Positions 8,201-15,586 of a stretch of DNA of 26,459 bases are shown here, piece by piece (position 1 is the stretch's first letter; each line of letters opens with the position of its first letter). Origin of the DNA: Collinsella sp. (GTDB lineage: Bacteria > Actinomycetota > Coriobacteriia > Coriobacteriales > Coriobacteriaceae); assembly GCA_018376905.1 (NCBI GenBank), contig JAHAAK010000031.1:1-26459 (forward strand), given 5' to 3'. The notes under the pieces were generated by a model. That model was not told the origin of the DNA and did not search any database. It saw only the letters and a program-made list of their open reading frames with translations. Position numbers and translations under genes: made by a program.

Positions 8201-8400
8201 TATTCCTCCGGACGCGGCCGCGCGTGCGGCGTCCGGGGGCTTCTGGATATGTATACGCATGCGCGGGCGGCACGCCGCTCGACGCTTACACCCCGTGCAT
8301 GCGCAAAAAGCACCTGCATGGGGTCATCGACTGTATGGTCGAGGTTTGGATTTCACCTGTAACCTTTCTCTTGACCCTCATTAACCGCAGTAACTATAGC
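8185..8400 (-). promoter_or_regulatory. Structured 5' leader of the Mg operon
   Basis: The gap 8185-8512 holds no convincing gene apart from the mini-ORF. A TATAGT -10-like element (8393-8398, minus) has no good -35. Downstream of it lie several stems: arms 8290-8299/8315-8324 (9 of 10), a GCGGC/GCCGC stem near 8264, and an 8-bp stem 8208-8215/8229-8236. The 3' arm of the last overlaps the first bases of the GGAGG ribosome site. I do not recognise a classical M-box. It could be a cation-responsive leader; this is inference from structure and gene context. Confidence 0.4.
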
Positions 8401-8476
8401 ATCAGCATCGCCCTGCGGCATCGAATTTATGCGCTGCACATTGCAGGCATACCAAACGCTGACGTATCCGTGACAT

Positions 8477-8510
8477 AGCCATTGGGGACGTTCTTAAATG
8501 ACTACCCAAT
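8477..8510. repeat. GGGGAC-type hairpin repeat
   Basis: The core GGGGACGTTCTTA (8484-8496) lies between CATT and AATG. An alternative stem pairs ATTGGG (8481-8486) with CCCAAT (8505-8510). It directly follows the stop codon of the deacetylase-like gene and has the same core as the copy near 17063-17075. Confidence 0.7.
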
Positions 8511-8512
8511 AA

Positions 8513-9919
8513 CTACTCTGTGGTGTCATTGTCCTCGGCAAGTTGGGGGAGCACAGCGTCCTTGGGCATGGTGGCCTTCGTCAGCGAGGTGAGCTTTTTG
8601 CTCAGCGACGTGTCCGTCTTGACCAGGTCGCTGAGCGTCACGATCTTGTAGCCGTCGGCGATGAGGCCGTCGATAATCTGCGGCAGCGCCTCGAGCGTCT
8701 GCTCGGCGCATTCGTCTCTATCGGTGAGCAGCACGATATTGCCCGGCGTCACCGAATCGAGCACCGTCGAGACCTGCTCGTCGGCACCGTTGAGTAGCCA
8801 GTCGCCCGAGTCGATATTCCACGAGACCACGGCGGAGACCAGGTCCATCGCATCAATCCAGTTTTGCTCGTCAAAGGCAGCGTAGGGAGCACGCAGCAGC
8901 ATCGTCTTCACGCCGGTCGCCGACTTAATCGCATCGGTGCCTTTCGTGATCTGTTCGCGTACCGCCTCACGGTCCTGACCCTTGAGCGAATCATCGCTGT
9001 AGCTGTTGGATCCGATCTCGCACCCGGCATCGACAATCGCCTTGGCCGTGGCAGGCGAGGCCTCGGCCGCATCGCCCGAAAGGAAGAACGTCGCGGTGAC
9101 GCCCTTTTCCTTGAGCGCCTGCAAGATCTGCTTGGTAGCGCCGCTCGGACCCTCGTCAAACGTCAGCGCCACGTACTTTTTGTTGCCCTTGGGCGCCACG
9201 CTGGCGCACGCAACAACGCAATCGGTGGCGGGCACAACCTCGCCGCGGTCTTGCGTCTTGCCCGACTGCTCACCAACCCACACCTCGGAGCGGCCCCGGA
9301 CACCCCACGTCTGCACATACTCGATAGCGCCCGTGCCCTCGACCTTCAGCTTGGGCTCAATGGTCGTGGCCTGCACCTCGTGCTTCTCGTAGATGTTGCG
9401 GCCGTCTTTGACCGTCACCTTCTCGCCACCGGCAAGCTCGCGGCTATCCCATTTGCCCTGCTTCACGCGCTTGCCGTCGACCTTCACCGACAGCTTTTCG
9501 CCCCCATGGCGCTTGAGCACGCTGTCATCGACGGCCAGCAGGTCGCCTGCGTCGTAGGTGTCAGTCAACTCCTGGTCGTCGATGAGATTCTGCAGCGTAG
9601 AGCCCACACGCACCGCGGTCTTCTGGCCGTTGAGCTCCACGTCCACACTGCGGTTGACGTAGCCCACGACGGCAGCGACAAACAGCACGAGTGCGCAACC
9701 CACGGCGATGAGCGCATAGGGCAGGCGAGACGAACGACGGGGCGTACGGCTGTTGCCGATGCGAGCGCTGCGGTCGCTAAAGCCGCGGCTATGGTTGAGA
9801 TACATCGCGCCGGGCTTACGGTGACGCTTGCGCTGACCGCTGGGTAGCTGCCCCAGATCGCGGCGCGCCGTCGGACGCGCGCCCGAACGCCCGTTTAAGT
9901 TGGATCCGTTTTGGCGCAT
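8513..9919 (-). CDS. NodB-type polysaccharide deacetylase-like protein, metal site lost
   Basis: This 468-residue protein has a basic cytoplasmic tail (1-64), one membrane helix (about 67-88), an outside region resembling the DUF348/G5-linked repeats of RpfB-like cell-wall proteins (about 91-190), and a NodB-homology domain (about 247-435). The NodB motifs can be followed but the metal ligands are changed. TFDDGP reads TFDEGP (253-258), the HxxxH pair reads N305 and D309, and the LHD motif reads LTD (T399). RxPY (343-346) and the WxxDSxDW-like motif (368-374) remain. An active zinc-type deacetylase is therefore unlikely; a glycan-binding or remodelled role is possible. The ATG follows GGGAGGG. 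It has an upstream terminator, so it probably has its own promoter, which I could not find. Confidence 0.8.
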   Translation of the reverse strand: MRQNGSNLNGRSGARPTARRDLGQLPSGQRKRHRKPGAMYLNHSRGFSDRSARIGNSRTPRRSSRLPYALIAVGCALVLFVAAVVGYVNRSVDVELNGQKTAVRVGSTLQNLIDDQELTDTYDAGDLLAVDDSVLKRHGGEKLSVKVDGKRVKQGKWDSRELAGGEKVTVKDGRNIYEKHEVQATTIEPKLKVEGTGAIEYVQTWGVRGRSEVWVGEQSGKTQDRGEVVPATDCVVACASVAPKGNKKYVALTFDEGPSGATKQILQALKEKGVTATFFLSGDAAEASPATAKAIVDAGCEIGSNSYSDDSLKGQDREAVREQITKGTDAIKSATGVKTMLLRAPYAAFDEQNWIDAMDLVSAVVSWNIDSGDWLLNGADEQVSTVLDSVTPGNIVLLTDRDECAEQTLEALPQIIDGLIADGYKIVTLSDLVKTDTSLSKKLTSLTKATMPKDAVLPQLAEDNDTTE

Positions 9920-9940
9920 GTGCCCTCCCCCATAAACACA

Positions 9941-9970
9941 GCAAGCCGGAGCAACAGGTCTCCGGCTTGC
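9941..9970 (-). terminator. Terminator after the PRC-barrel gene
   Basis: Perfect 11-bp GC-rich arms (9960-9970 and 9941-9951 on the minus strand) with an 8-nt loop are followed by a weak U-rich tail (TGTGTTTA). It lies 22 nt after the PRC-barrel stop and separates it from the deacetylase-like gene. Confidence 0.65.
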
Positions 9971-9991
9971 CTCCCATCATTTGGTACGTCG

Positions 9992-10747
9992 CTATTTTGT
10001 AGCTTTTGACGAGCCTCCGCTCGCCTTTTGGTATTCGTCCTTAAAGGCCTTGAACATGCCGCGCGTCTTGCCGAGCTGCTTGCCCAGTGCGCGACTGCCT
10101 TTGTCCACGGCAACCGATCCCTTGTCATCGAGCACCTTGGCGCCCTTCTTGACCTTATCGCCCACCACGACGCTTGCCTCGGCAGCCTTTGCGGCGGCAC
10201 CGCCCGAATACCCGAGCGACTTGACCTCGTCCGAGACGACCATCGCGCCGTTCTCGTAGCCGCGCAGCATCGTCGGCGGCACCTGCGTGTCACCAACCAA
10301 AACACTCGAAGCAGCACCGGCGGTCACATAGAATGCCTGCACGATGCCCGAGCGTGGCTTGAACTCAACGTCCGAGCAATAGCCCACGACGTCGCCCGAT
10401 TCCGTGCGCACGTCCATACCGACCCAGATGATGCAATCGTCCAAGTTGATGTCGAGGCGCTTGGCGGCGGCGGCATCGTACGTGTCCTTGACGTCGTCAA
10501 CCGCGATGGCGCCCTCGTAGACACCAATGGCGTCGAGCGCTACGAATCGGTCGGGACGCTCGATCATGCCCGCGATATCGGACTGGCGGACCATAAAGCC
10601 GACCACGCGCGTACCACCCGGGGTAAAGACCGGAAAGTGAATCTTTCCGAGCTTTTTAGGGCTGCGCGGCGTGCCGTCCTTTTTGGTGCGCTTGTCCTCG
10701 GTAGGCTTGCGATAGATCTTGGCGCCGACAAAATCCCCGGCGCGCAT
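9992..10747 (-). CDS. PRC-barrel domain protein
   Basis: This 251-residue, probably soluble protein has two PRC-barrel-like segments. The first (about 1-90) contains KLGKIHFPVFTP and VVGFMVRQ. The second (about 98-150) contains DCIIWVGMDVRTESGDVVGYCSDVEF. The last 90 residues are Ala/Gly/Lys-rich and probably helical. PRC-barrels are protein- or RNA-interaction folds, so no enzymatic role can be assigned. Its ATG overlaps the TAA of the YtxH gene by one base (TAATG), which implies translational coupling and a shared function. PRC-like segments also occur in the MgtE-like protein at 6340-8184, but I see no closer link. Confidence 0.7.
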   Translation of the reverse strand: MRAGDFVGAKIYRKPTEDKRTKKDGTPRSPKKLGKIHFPVFTPGGTRVVGFMVRQSDIAGMIERPDRFVALDAIGVYEGAIAVDDVKDTYDAAAAKRLDINLDDCIIWVGMDVRTESGDVVGYCSDVEFKPRSGIVQAFYVTAGAASSVLVGDTQVPPTMLRGYENGAMVVSDEVKSLGYSGGAAAKAAEASVVVGDKVKKGAKVLDDKGSVAVDKGSRALGKQLGKTRGMFKAFKDEYQKASGGSSKATK

Positions 10748-11136
10748 TATGCCTCGGTCGAGGGCTCCGCAGCCTCGGTATCAGCCTCGACGGCGTTCTC
10801 GACCACGACGTCGGCGGCAGGCGTCACGTTGCCGCCCGAAATGGCGTCGTTGAGCTGCTCGCGCAGCTGGTCCATGCGCTCGCGGGCCAGATCGACCTTG
10901 GCGCGCAGGTCATCGGTCTTGGCGTCGACCATCGGGCCAAAGTCATTCACCGCAGCACGGGCCTCCTCGGCGCTGTGCTCGTAGGTGTCGCGCATATTGT
11001 CCCAGGCGTCGTTGGCGATATCGGCAGCCATGGCGCGGGTCTCGGCGCCCGAGCGCGGGGCCAGAGCAACGCCGACAATAGCGCCGGCAGCGGCACCAAA
11101 AAGTGCGCCGGAGACAAAGCTGAAAGTCTTACCCAT
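10747..11136 (-). CDS. YtxH-domain membrane-anchored protein
   Basis: This 129-residue protein starts MGKTFSFVSGALFGAAAGAI: a Gly/Ala-rich membrane helix (about 5-28), then LAPRSG, the hallmark of YtxH/Gsr-type small proteins. A charged helical stretch with heptad character (about 35-100) and an acidic Ala/Glu-rich tail follow. The family is often stress-linked; its biochemical role is unknown. I chose the ATG at 11136, which lies 7 nt after GAGAGG; the ATG two codons earlier touches the ribosome site. The 1-nt overlap with the PRC-barrel gene suggests that the two proteins work together. Confidence 0.75.
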   Translation of the reverse strand: MGKTFSFVSGALFGAAAGAIVGVALAPRSGAETRAMAADIANDAWDNMRDTYEHSAEEARAAVNDFGPMVDAKTDDLRAKVDLARERMDQLREQLNDAISGGNVTPAADVVVENAVEADTEAAEPSTEA

Positions 11137-11187
11137 GATCATTCCTCTCCTGCGGGCACGTCGGTGCCCACCGTTTGAATGCTGTCC

Positions 11188-11193
11188 ATTATA
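11188..11193 (-). promoter_or_regulatory. -10 element TATAAT for the YtxH/PRC operon
   Basis: A consensus TATAAT lies 52 nt upstream of the YtxH start on the minus strand. No matching -35 is visible at 16-18 nt. Confidence 0.45.
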
Positions 11194-11272
11194 CCCGCAG
11201 CGCATCACTTGCCGCTCCGCTCATCTGCGTACGGCAAAGGCGCAGGTACGTGATGGTGATAAACGCGTAAGC

Positions 11273-12106
11273 CTACTCCTGAGGCATAGCCGGCATGGCC
11301 ACCGTGGCACCCGGGTCTTCGCCGGCGCCGTCCACGAGCGGCAGGCCGCCCTCATGCGCAGGTCCCGCCGGAACCGTCGCAGCACCGCCAAAGACGGCAG
11401 CGGAGGCCTCGTGGTTCTCGGCAACCGCGCCCTCGGTATCAATCGCCACCTGGGGCTCGTCGTCAAAGTTGGGGACGCCCTGGGGCTCGGCGGGAACGGG
11501 CTCGGCGGTCGCATCGGCAACGAGCTCGGCGTCGGCCGGCACATCGCCCTCGTCAGCGCCCTCGTCCTCGGCAGCATCTTCGCCGTTCGCAGCGGCGACG
11601 GCCTCGTGCGGATCCTTGCCCTCGGCCTCAGCACGCATGCCCAAAACCAGGTTGCGCAGGCCCGCGACCGTACCGTCCACGTCGGGCGCAGGCTGGTCGG
11701 CATGCAGGTAGGCCCAATCCATCATGAAGGTGGCAGATGACAGCGCGCCGATGGCCAACGCATCGTCGGGACACGAAAGCTCAATCTCAAAGACGCGCTC
11801 GTCGTGCTCGCTCACGCGGGTGCGGCCGCACGAGATGCTGCCGGCAAGACCGGTCTCGTTCATGAGCTCGACCGACACGTGCTCCAGCAGGTGGCAGAGC
11901 TCGGTCTGGCCCATGCAATCCTGGAACTCGCGGCCGGAATCGCCCAGGCACAGATGCTTGGCAATCGCCGGCACCAGATAGTACACGCGCGCCGTGGCCT
12001 CGATATCCTCCGAGGTCATGAGCGGCATGCCGGGGTTCACCAGCACGTGCGCGCAGATCTTGTCCTCGCTGACGGTGACCTTAAGGATGTTGAACAGGCC
12101 TGCCAT
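11273..12106 (-). CDS. Hypothetical protein with a cyanophycin-synthetase-like HLLEHV motif
   Basis: I do not recognise this 277-residue protein as a named family. Residues 1-160 look like a folded alpha/beta domain. The segment CHLLEHVSVELMNETG (71-86) resembles the GHxxEHVALELQ segment in the N-terminal domain of cyanophycin synthetases, but there is no ATP-grasp or ligase domain here. Residues 160-277 are an acidic Ala/Glu/Pro-rich tail that is probably disordered. The ATG at 12106 follows GGGGAGAG. It lies 24 nt downstream of the CorC-like gene and is probably co-transcribed with it. There is no signal peptide or membrane helix. Confidence 0.6.
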   Translation of the reverse strand: MAGLFNILKVTVSEDKICAHVLVNPGMPLMTSEDIEATARVYYLVPAIAKHLCLGDSGREFQDCMGQTELCHLLEHVSVELMNETGLAGSISCGRTRVSEHDERVFEIELSCPDDALAIGALSSATFMMDWAYLHADQPAPDVDGTVAGLRNLVLGMRAEAEGKDPHEAVAAANGEDAAEDEGADEGDVPADAELVADATAEPVPAEPQGVPNFDDEPQVAIDTEGAVAENHEASAAVFGGAATVPAGPAHEGGLPLVDGAGEDPGATVAMPAMPQE

Positions 12107-12130
12107 AACTCTCCCCTACTCTTCCTTGTC

Positions 12131-13504
12131 CTACTCGTCGCCGTCGTGCGGAATCGCAGCATCCGCACCCGACGCCGCCGGCTCGTCCGCCGCAGACTCG
12201 GAATCCTTCTTATCGGTTTCGGCCGGAGCGATCACGCGAATGAGCGAGATGCGCTGGCCACGCATCGACTGCACCTTAAACTTGTACCCCGCAACCTCAA
12301 ACACCTCTCCGATGTCGGGCACCGAGTCGCAAAGCTCCAAAATCCAGCCGGCGATGGTCTCATAATCATCGCTTTCCTCGAGCGGCCATCCAAGCTCAAT
12401 CGCATCATCGCACGAAAAACGCCCATCGACGAGCCACTCGCGGCGCGAGAGGCGCGTGAGGTACTTGTTGTCGGGGTCGAACTCGTCCTCGATCTCGCCC
12501 ACGATCTCCTCGACGATGTCCTCGATGGTAATGATGCCGGCCGTGCCGCCGTACTCGTCCACAACGACCACGATCTGATCGTGCGAGGTCTGCATCTCGG
12601 ACAGCAGCGGCAGGATGTCCTTGGTGTCGGGAACAAAGGTGGCGTCGCGCAAAAAGTCGGCGATGGGCTGGTCACCCTTGCCGTCGAGCGCGGGCTGGAT
12701 CAGGTCCTTAATGTGCGCGATACCCACCACGTTGTCGGGATCCTCGTGGTAGACGGGGATACGGCTAAAGCCGGTCTGGCGCATGGTGGATAGCACGCTG
12801 GCGACCGTCTCGTCGTCCTCGCACATGGTGGTGTCCACGCGCGGCACCATGACCTCGCGGGCAACGGTGTCGCCCAGGTCGAAGATCTCGTGGATCATGC
12901 GCTTTTCCTCGTCGAGCAGGTCGTCCTGCTCCGAGACCATGTACTTGATCTCTTCTTCCGAGACGTTCTGGCGGTCGTCGGCACTCTTGATGCGCAGGAT
13001 ACGGGCCAGGCCATCGGAGCAAGCACCAGTTAGCCACACGAGCGGACGGGCGATCTTTTGGAAAAACGACAACGGCCCCACAACCTGCTTGGACACGCCT
13101 TCGGCGTTGGCCAGGCCGATGCGCTTGGGGACGAGCTCGCCGATCACGATGGACACGAAGGCGACCGCGACGGTGATGATGACCGGCGCCAGGCCGCGTG
13201 CGATGGCGGAGAGCGGCGCGATGCCAAAGCTCATGAGCCACGTGGCGAGCGGGTCGGACAGACTCGTCGAGGCGACGGCGGACGAGGCGAAGCCCACGAG
13301 CGTGATGGCGACCTGGATGGTGGCGAGCAGCTGGTCGGAGTCGGCAGCCAGCTTAATGGCACGCTCGGCGCGCTTGTCGCCTTCCTCGGCCTCGTGCTCC
13401 AGCACGGCGCGCTTGGCCGTGGTGAGCGCCATCTCAGACATAGAGAAGTAGCCGTTGATGAGGGTCAAAACGAGGGTGGTGATAAGGGAGATGGTTATGT
13501 CCAT
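12131..13504 (-). CDS. CNNM/CorC (HlyC/CorC) family membrane protein
   Basis: This 457-residue protein has the standard layout of the family often linked to Mg2+/Co2+ efflux. A CNNM transmembrane domain (about 1-170) carries the NGYFSMSEMAL and GELVPKRIGLANAE motifs. A CBS pair (about 210-335) includes VMVPRVD and VVVVDEYGGTAGIITIEDIVEEIVGEI. A CorC_HlyC transporter-associated domain (about 350-428) is followed by an acidic tail. The open frame extends 80 codons upstream, but the CNNM domain begins at the ATG at 13504. Its only good ribosome motif, GGAGG, is 15 nt away, which is longer than usual. The protein could take part in magnesium homeostasis alongside the Mg operon 4 kb away. Confidence 0.88.
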   Translation of the reverse strand: MDITISLITTLVLTLINGYFSMSEMALTTAKRAVLEHEAEEGDKRAERAIKLAADSDQLLATIQVAITLVGFASSAVASTSLSDPLATWLMSFGIAPLSAIARGLAPVIITVAVAFVSIVIGELVPKRIGLANAEGVSKQVVGPLSFFQKIARPLVWLTGACSDGLARILRIKSADDRQNVSEEEIKYMVSEQDDLLDEEKRMIHEIFDLGDTVAREVMVPRVDTTMCEDDETVASVLSTMRQTGFSRIPVYHEDPDNVVGIAHIKDLIQPALDGKGDQPIADFLRDATFVPDTKDILPLLSEMQTSHDQIVVVVDEYGGTAGIITIEDIVEEIVGEIEDEFDPDNKYLTRLSRREWLVDGRFSCDDAIELGWPLEESDDYETIAGWILELCDSVPDIGEVFEVAGYKFKVQSMRGQRISLIRVIAPAETDKKDSESAADEPAASGADAAIPHDGDE

Positions 13505-13617
13505 CGGGAGTTTCTCGAACCTCCAAGATTCGGGACGTCGGATTAAAACGTTGATGGCGGATAGGGCAGTTGCGCCCGGCGGCCGCTTGGATGGGCCCGC
13601 GGGCACAGGCGCGATCG

Positions 13618-14301
13618 CTAGATTACGAAGAGAATCACCGCCATGAACTGGAAGATGCTGCCGGCGAGTACCCACAGGTGAAACACGCTGTGAAGATAGC
13701 GCACGTTTTTGGCGATATAGAACGGCACGCCCGCGGTGTAGCACACGCCGCCGACGGCGAGCAGGGCAAGTGCCACGGGGTTGAGCAGCGCCACAAGTTC
13801 AGGCAGCTTAAAGACAACGAGCCAGCCCATCAGCAGATAGACCAGGCCGCTTACCCAATGCGGCTGGCGCTCGCGCAGGAAGCACTCGAGGGCGATGCCG
13901 ATGATGGCGATGGCCCATACGGCAAAGAACAGCACAGCGCCGCCGTCGTTTGCGAGCGTGATGAGGCAAAACGGCGTATAGCTGCCGGCTATGAGCAGGT
14001 AGATGCAGCTGTGATCGATGATGCGAAACACGCGCTTGGCGCGCGCGGGCTGAATCGCGTGGTAGAGTGTGGAGGCTAGGTATTCGAGGATAATACTGAC
14101 GCCATAGACAATCGCCGCGGCCATGTGGGCCGGGCCTCCGCCGCGCAGGGCGGCGAATACGATCAGGAGCACCAGGCCCGCGATACCCAGCAGGCAGCCG
14201 ACACCATGGGTGACGGAGTTCATGATCTCCTCACCCACCGTGTAGTGTGGAACGGCCGCGGTCTTGGGTCGCGGCTTAGAACTGTCGCTCGAATCGGACA
14301 T
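13618..14301 (-). CDS. Hemolysin III / PAQR family membrane protein
   Basis: This 227-residue protein has seven membrane helices and the metal-ligand pattern of the HlyIII/YqfA/PAQR family: STLYHAIQ with H81, IIDHSCIYLLIAGSYTPF (D96, H97) and HSVFH near the end (H204, H208). The family is predicted to be zinc-dependent membrane hydrolases, and its bacterial role is poorly defined. The frame can start at a TTG at 14319, but the ATG at 14301 follows a GGAGG site (11-nt spacing) and is preferred. It lies 113 nt upstream of the CorC-like gene on the same strand; no clear terminator separates them. Confidence 0.85.
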   Translation of the reverse strand: MSDSSDSSKPRPKTAAVPHYTVGEEIMNSVTHGVGCLLGIAGLVLLIVFAALRGGGPAHMAAAIVYGVSIILEYLASTLYHAIQPARAKRVFRIIDHSCIYLLIAGSYTPFCLITLANDGGAVLFFAVWAIAIIGIALECFLRERQPHWVSGLVYLLMGWLVVFKLPELVALLNPVALALLAVGGVCYTAGVPFYIAKNVRYLHSVFHLWVLAGSIFQFMAVILFVI

Positions 14302-14408
14302 GCCGGTTACATCCTCCAACGTAAAGAGTTCTCAACACTATATCAAAGCGTCTAGGTACGTGCGAAATTTGCACCATACGTGACCCTTTGTTTACCCATT
14401 CTTTGCCT

Positions 14409-14467
14409 GTTGACGCATCAACGGCGAACGTCCATAATGCGCTTGCATTAAATGTTGATGTATTAAC
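14409..14467. promoter_or_regulatory. Two matching operator-like palindromes around a promoter
   Basis: GTTGACGCATCAAC (14409-14422) overlaps the -35, and GTTGATGTATTAAC (14454-14467) lies just downstream of the -10. They are identical at 11 of 14 positions, all differences being C/T, and fit GTTGAYGYATYAAC. Their centres are 45 bp apart. The second extends to TGTTGATGTATTAACA. This looks like a paired binding site for a dimeric repressor; no regulator is adjacent. Confidence 0.5.
14410..14438 (+). promoter_or_regulatory. Promoter of the alpha/beta hydrolase gene
   Basis: A TTGACG -35 (14410-14415) and CATAAT -10 (14433-14438) are separated by exactly 17 nt, a good sigma-70-type match. The start codon is 50 nt further on and has an AGGAAAG ribosome site. 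Confidence 0.65.
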
Positions 14468-14487
14468 ATCTTATAGGAAAGCTTCTT

Positions 14488-15453
14488 ATGTCTCAAAACG
14501 CACGTTCCCATCGAAAGCTCAAGATAGCCGGCGTCGTTGCGCTGGTGCTCGTTGTCGCGCTGCTAGGGTTTGCCGGCAACTTCTTGTTCGACTTTGCCCT
14601 GAACCCCCAAGCGCCGTACACCATGAAGATGATGCAAGATGGCAAAGACGACAAAAAAGGTGAGCAGCCGGATGCCGAGGAAACCGAGGCACGGGCGTGG
14701 TTTAAGGAAAACCGCGAGAGCAGCAACCTCACCGCGGACGACGGGACCGAGCTTGCCGCCTGGTATTTTGCTGCGTCGGAGAGCGCACACGACTACGCCG
14801 TCTGCCTGCATGGATATACCAACGAGCCCATCGGCATGGCTCGATACGTCAAGCGATTCCACGACCGCGGCATGAACGTACTCGCACCCGCCGCCCGCGC
14901 CCACGAGCGCTCCGGCGGCGACTATATCGGCATGGGCTGGCCCGAGCGCCTCGATGTCGTTGCATGGATTGGACGGATCGTTGCAGCCGACCCCGAGGCG
15001 CGCATTCTTGTCTTTGGCGAGTCGATGGGTGCGGCAACCGCCATGAACGTCGCGGGGGAATCTCTGCCCGCAAACGTGAAGTGCATTATCGAGGACTGCG
15101 GCTATACGAGTGTTTGGGACGAGTTTTCTCTGCAGCTCAAGGACGTGTTCGGCCTGCCCAGCTTTCCCTTGCTCGATGTAGCAAACTTGGTGTGCAACGT
15201 GCGCGCGGGCTACGACTTTCATAAGGCGAGCAGCGTGGAACAGCTCAAGCGCGCGACGGTTCCCATGCTGTTTATCCACGGTGACCAAGACACCTTTGTG
15301 CCGTACAGCATGCTCGACCAAAACTACGACGCGTGTGCCAGCAAGGTCAAGCAAAAGCTCACCGTCCATGGCGCCACCCACGCCAAGAGCGCGCAGGTCG
15401 ACCCCGAACTCTACTGGAACACGGTCGACGACTTCCTCGACGAGTATTTTTAG
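14488..15453 (+). CDS. Membrane-anchored alpha/beta hydrolase
   Basis: This 321-residue protein has an N-terminal signal-anchor helix (about 12-36) and an alpha/beta-hydrolase domain that probably lies outside the membrane. The catalytic triad is complete: nucleophile S179 in GESMG, D268 in HGDQDTFVP, and H298 in HGATHAKS. The oxyanion motif is LHGY at 107-110. It resembles the BEM46/YqkD-type serine hydrolases, for which the substrate (lipid, ester or peptide) is usually unknown. It is a single-gene transcription unit with its own promoter and terminator. The paired palindromes around the promoter suggest regulated expression. Confidence 0.85.
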   Translation: MSQNARSHRKLKIAGVVALVLVVALLGFAGNFLFDFALNPQAPYTMKMMQDGKDDKKGEQPDAEETEARAWFKENRESSNLTADDGTELAAWYFAASESAHDYAVCLHGYTNEPIGMARYVKRFHDRGMNVLAPAARAHERSGGDYIGMGWPERLDVVAWIGRIVAADPEARILVFGESMGAATAMNVAGESLPANVKCIIEDCGYTSVWDEFSLQLKDVFGLPSFPLLDVANLVCNVRAGYDFHKASSVEQLKRATVPMLFIHGDQDTFVPYSMLDQNYDACASKVKQKLTVHGATHAKSAQVDPELYWNTVDDFLDEYF

Positions 15454-15500
15454 GCAAATAGTACGGTTTACTGGCCTATCTGACCCCCTAGCACTTCCGA

Positions 15501-15538
15501 AAAGCCGCCCGTGGGCACTGTGCTCACGGGCGGCTTTT
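15501..15538. terminator. Bidirectional intrinsic terminator
   Basis: The stem GCCGCCCGTG (15504-15513) / CACGGGCGGC (15525-15534) is flanked by AAA and TTTT. It serves the plus-strand hydrolase and the convergent minus-strand DUF362 gene. Confidence 0.85.
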
Positions 15539-15586
15539 ACTAACAGTTGTGCTACAAAGGCGCTTGTTTTGTCTAATAGCTAGGTG

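Noticed and set aside
8286..8381. 31-codon minus-strand ORF in the leader of the Mg operon
   Set aside because: No ribosome site and no coupling to the next gene; the 10-codon ORF nearer the start is better supported.
8373..8402. Plus-strand TTGACC / TATAGC promoter-like pair with 18-nt spacing
   Set aside because: No plus-strand gene or clear RNA follows before the convergent deacetylase-like gene, so there is no supported transcript.
8185..8480. Classical M-box (ykoK) Mg2+ riboswitch
   Set aside because: The conserved GUUAGGUGAGGCUCC-type segment and its matching downstream blocks are not recognisable; only short fragments look alike.
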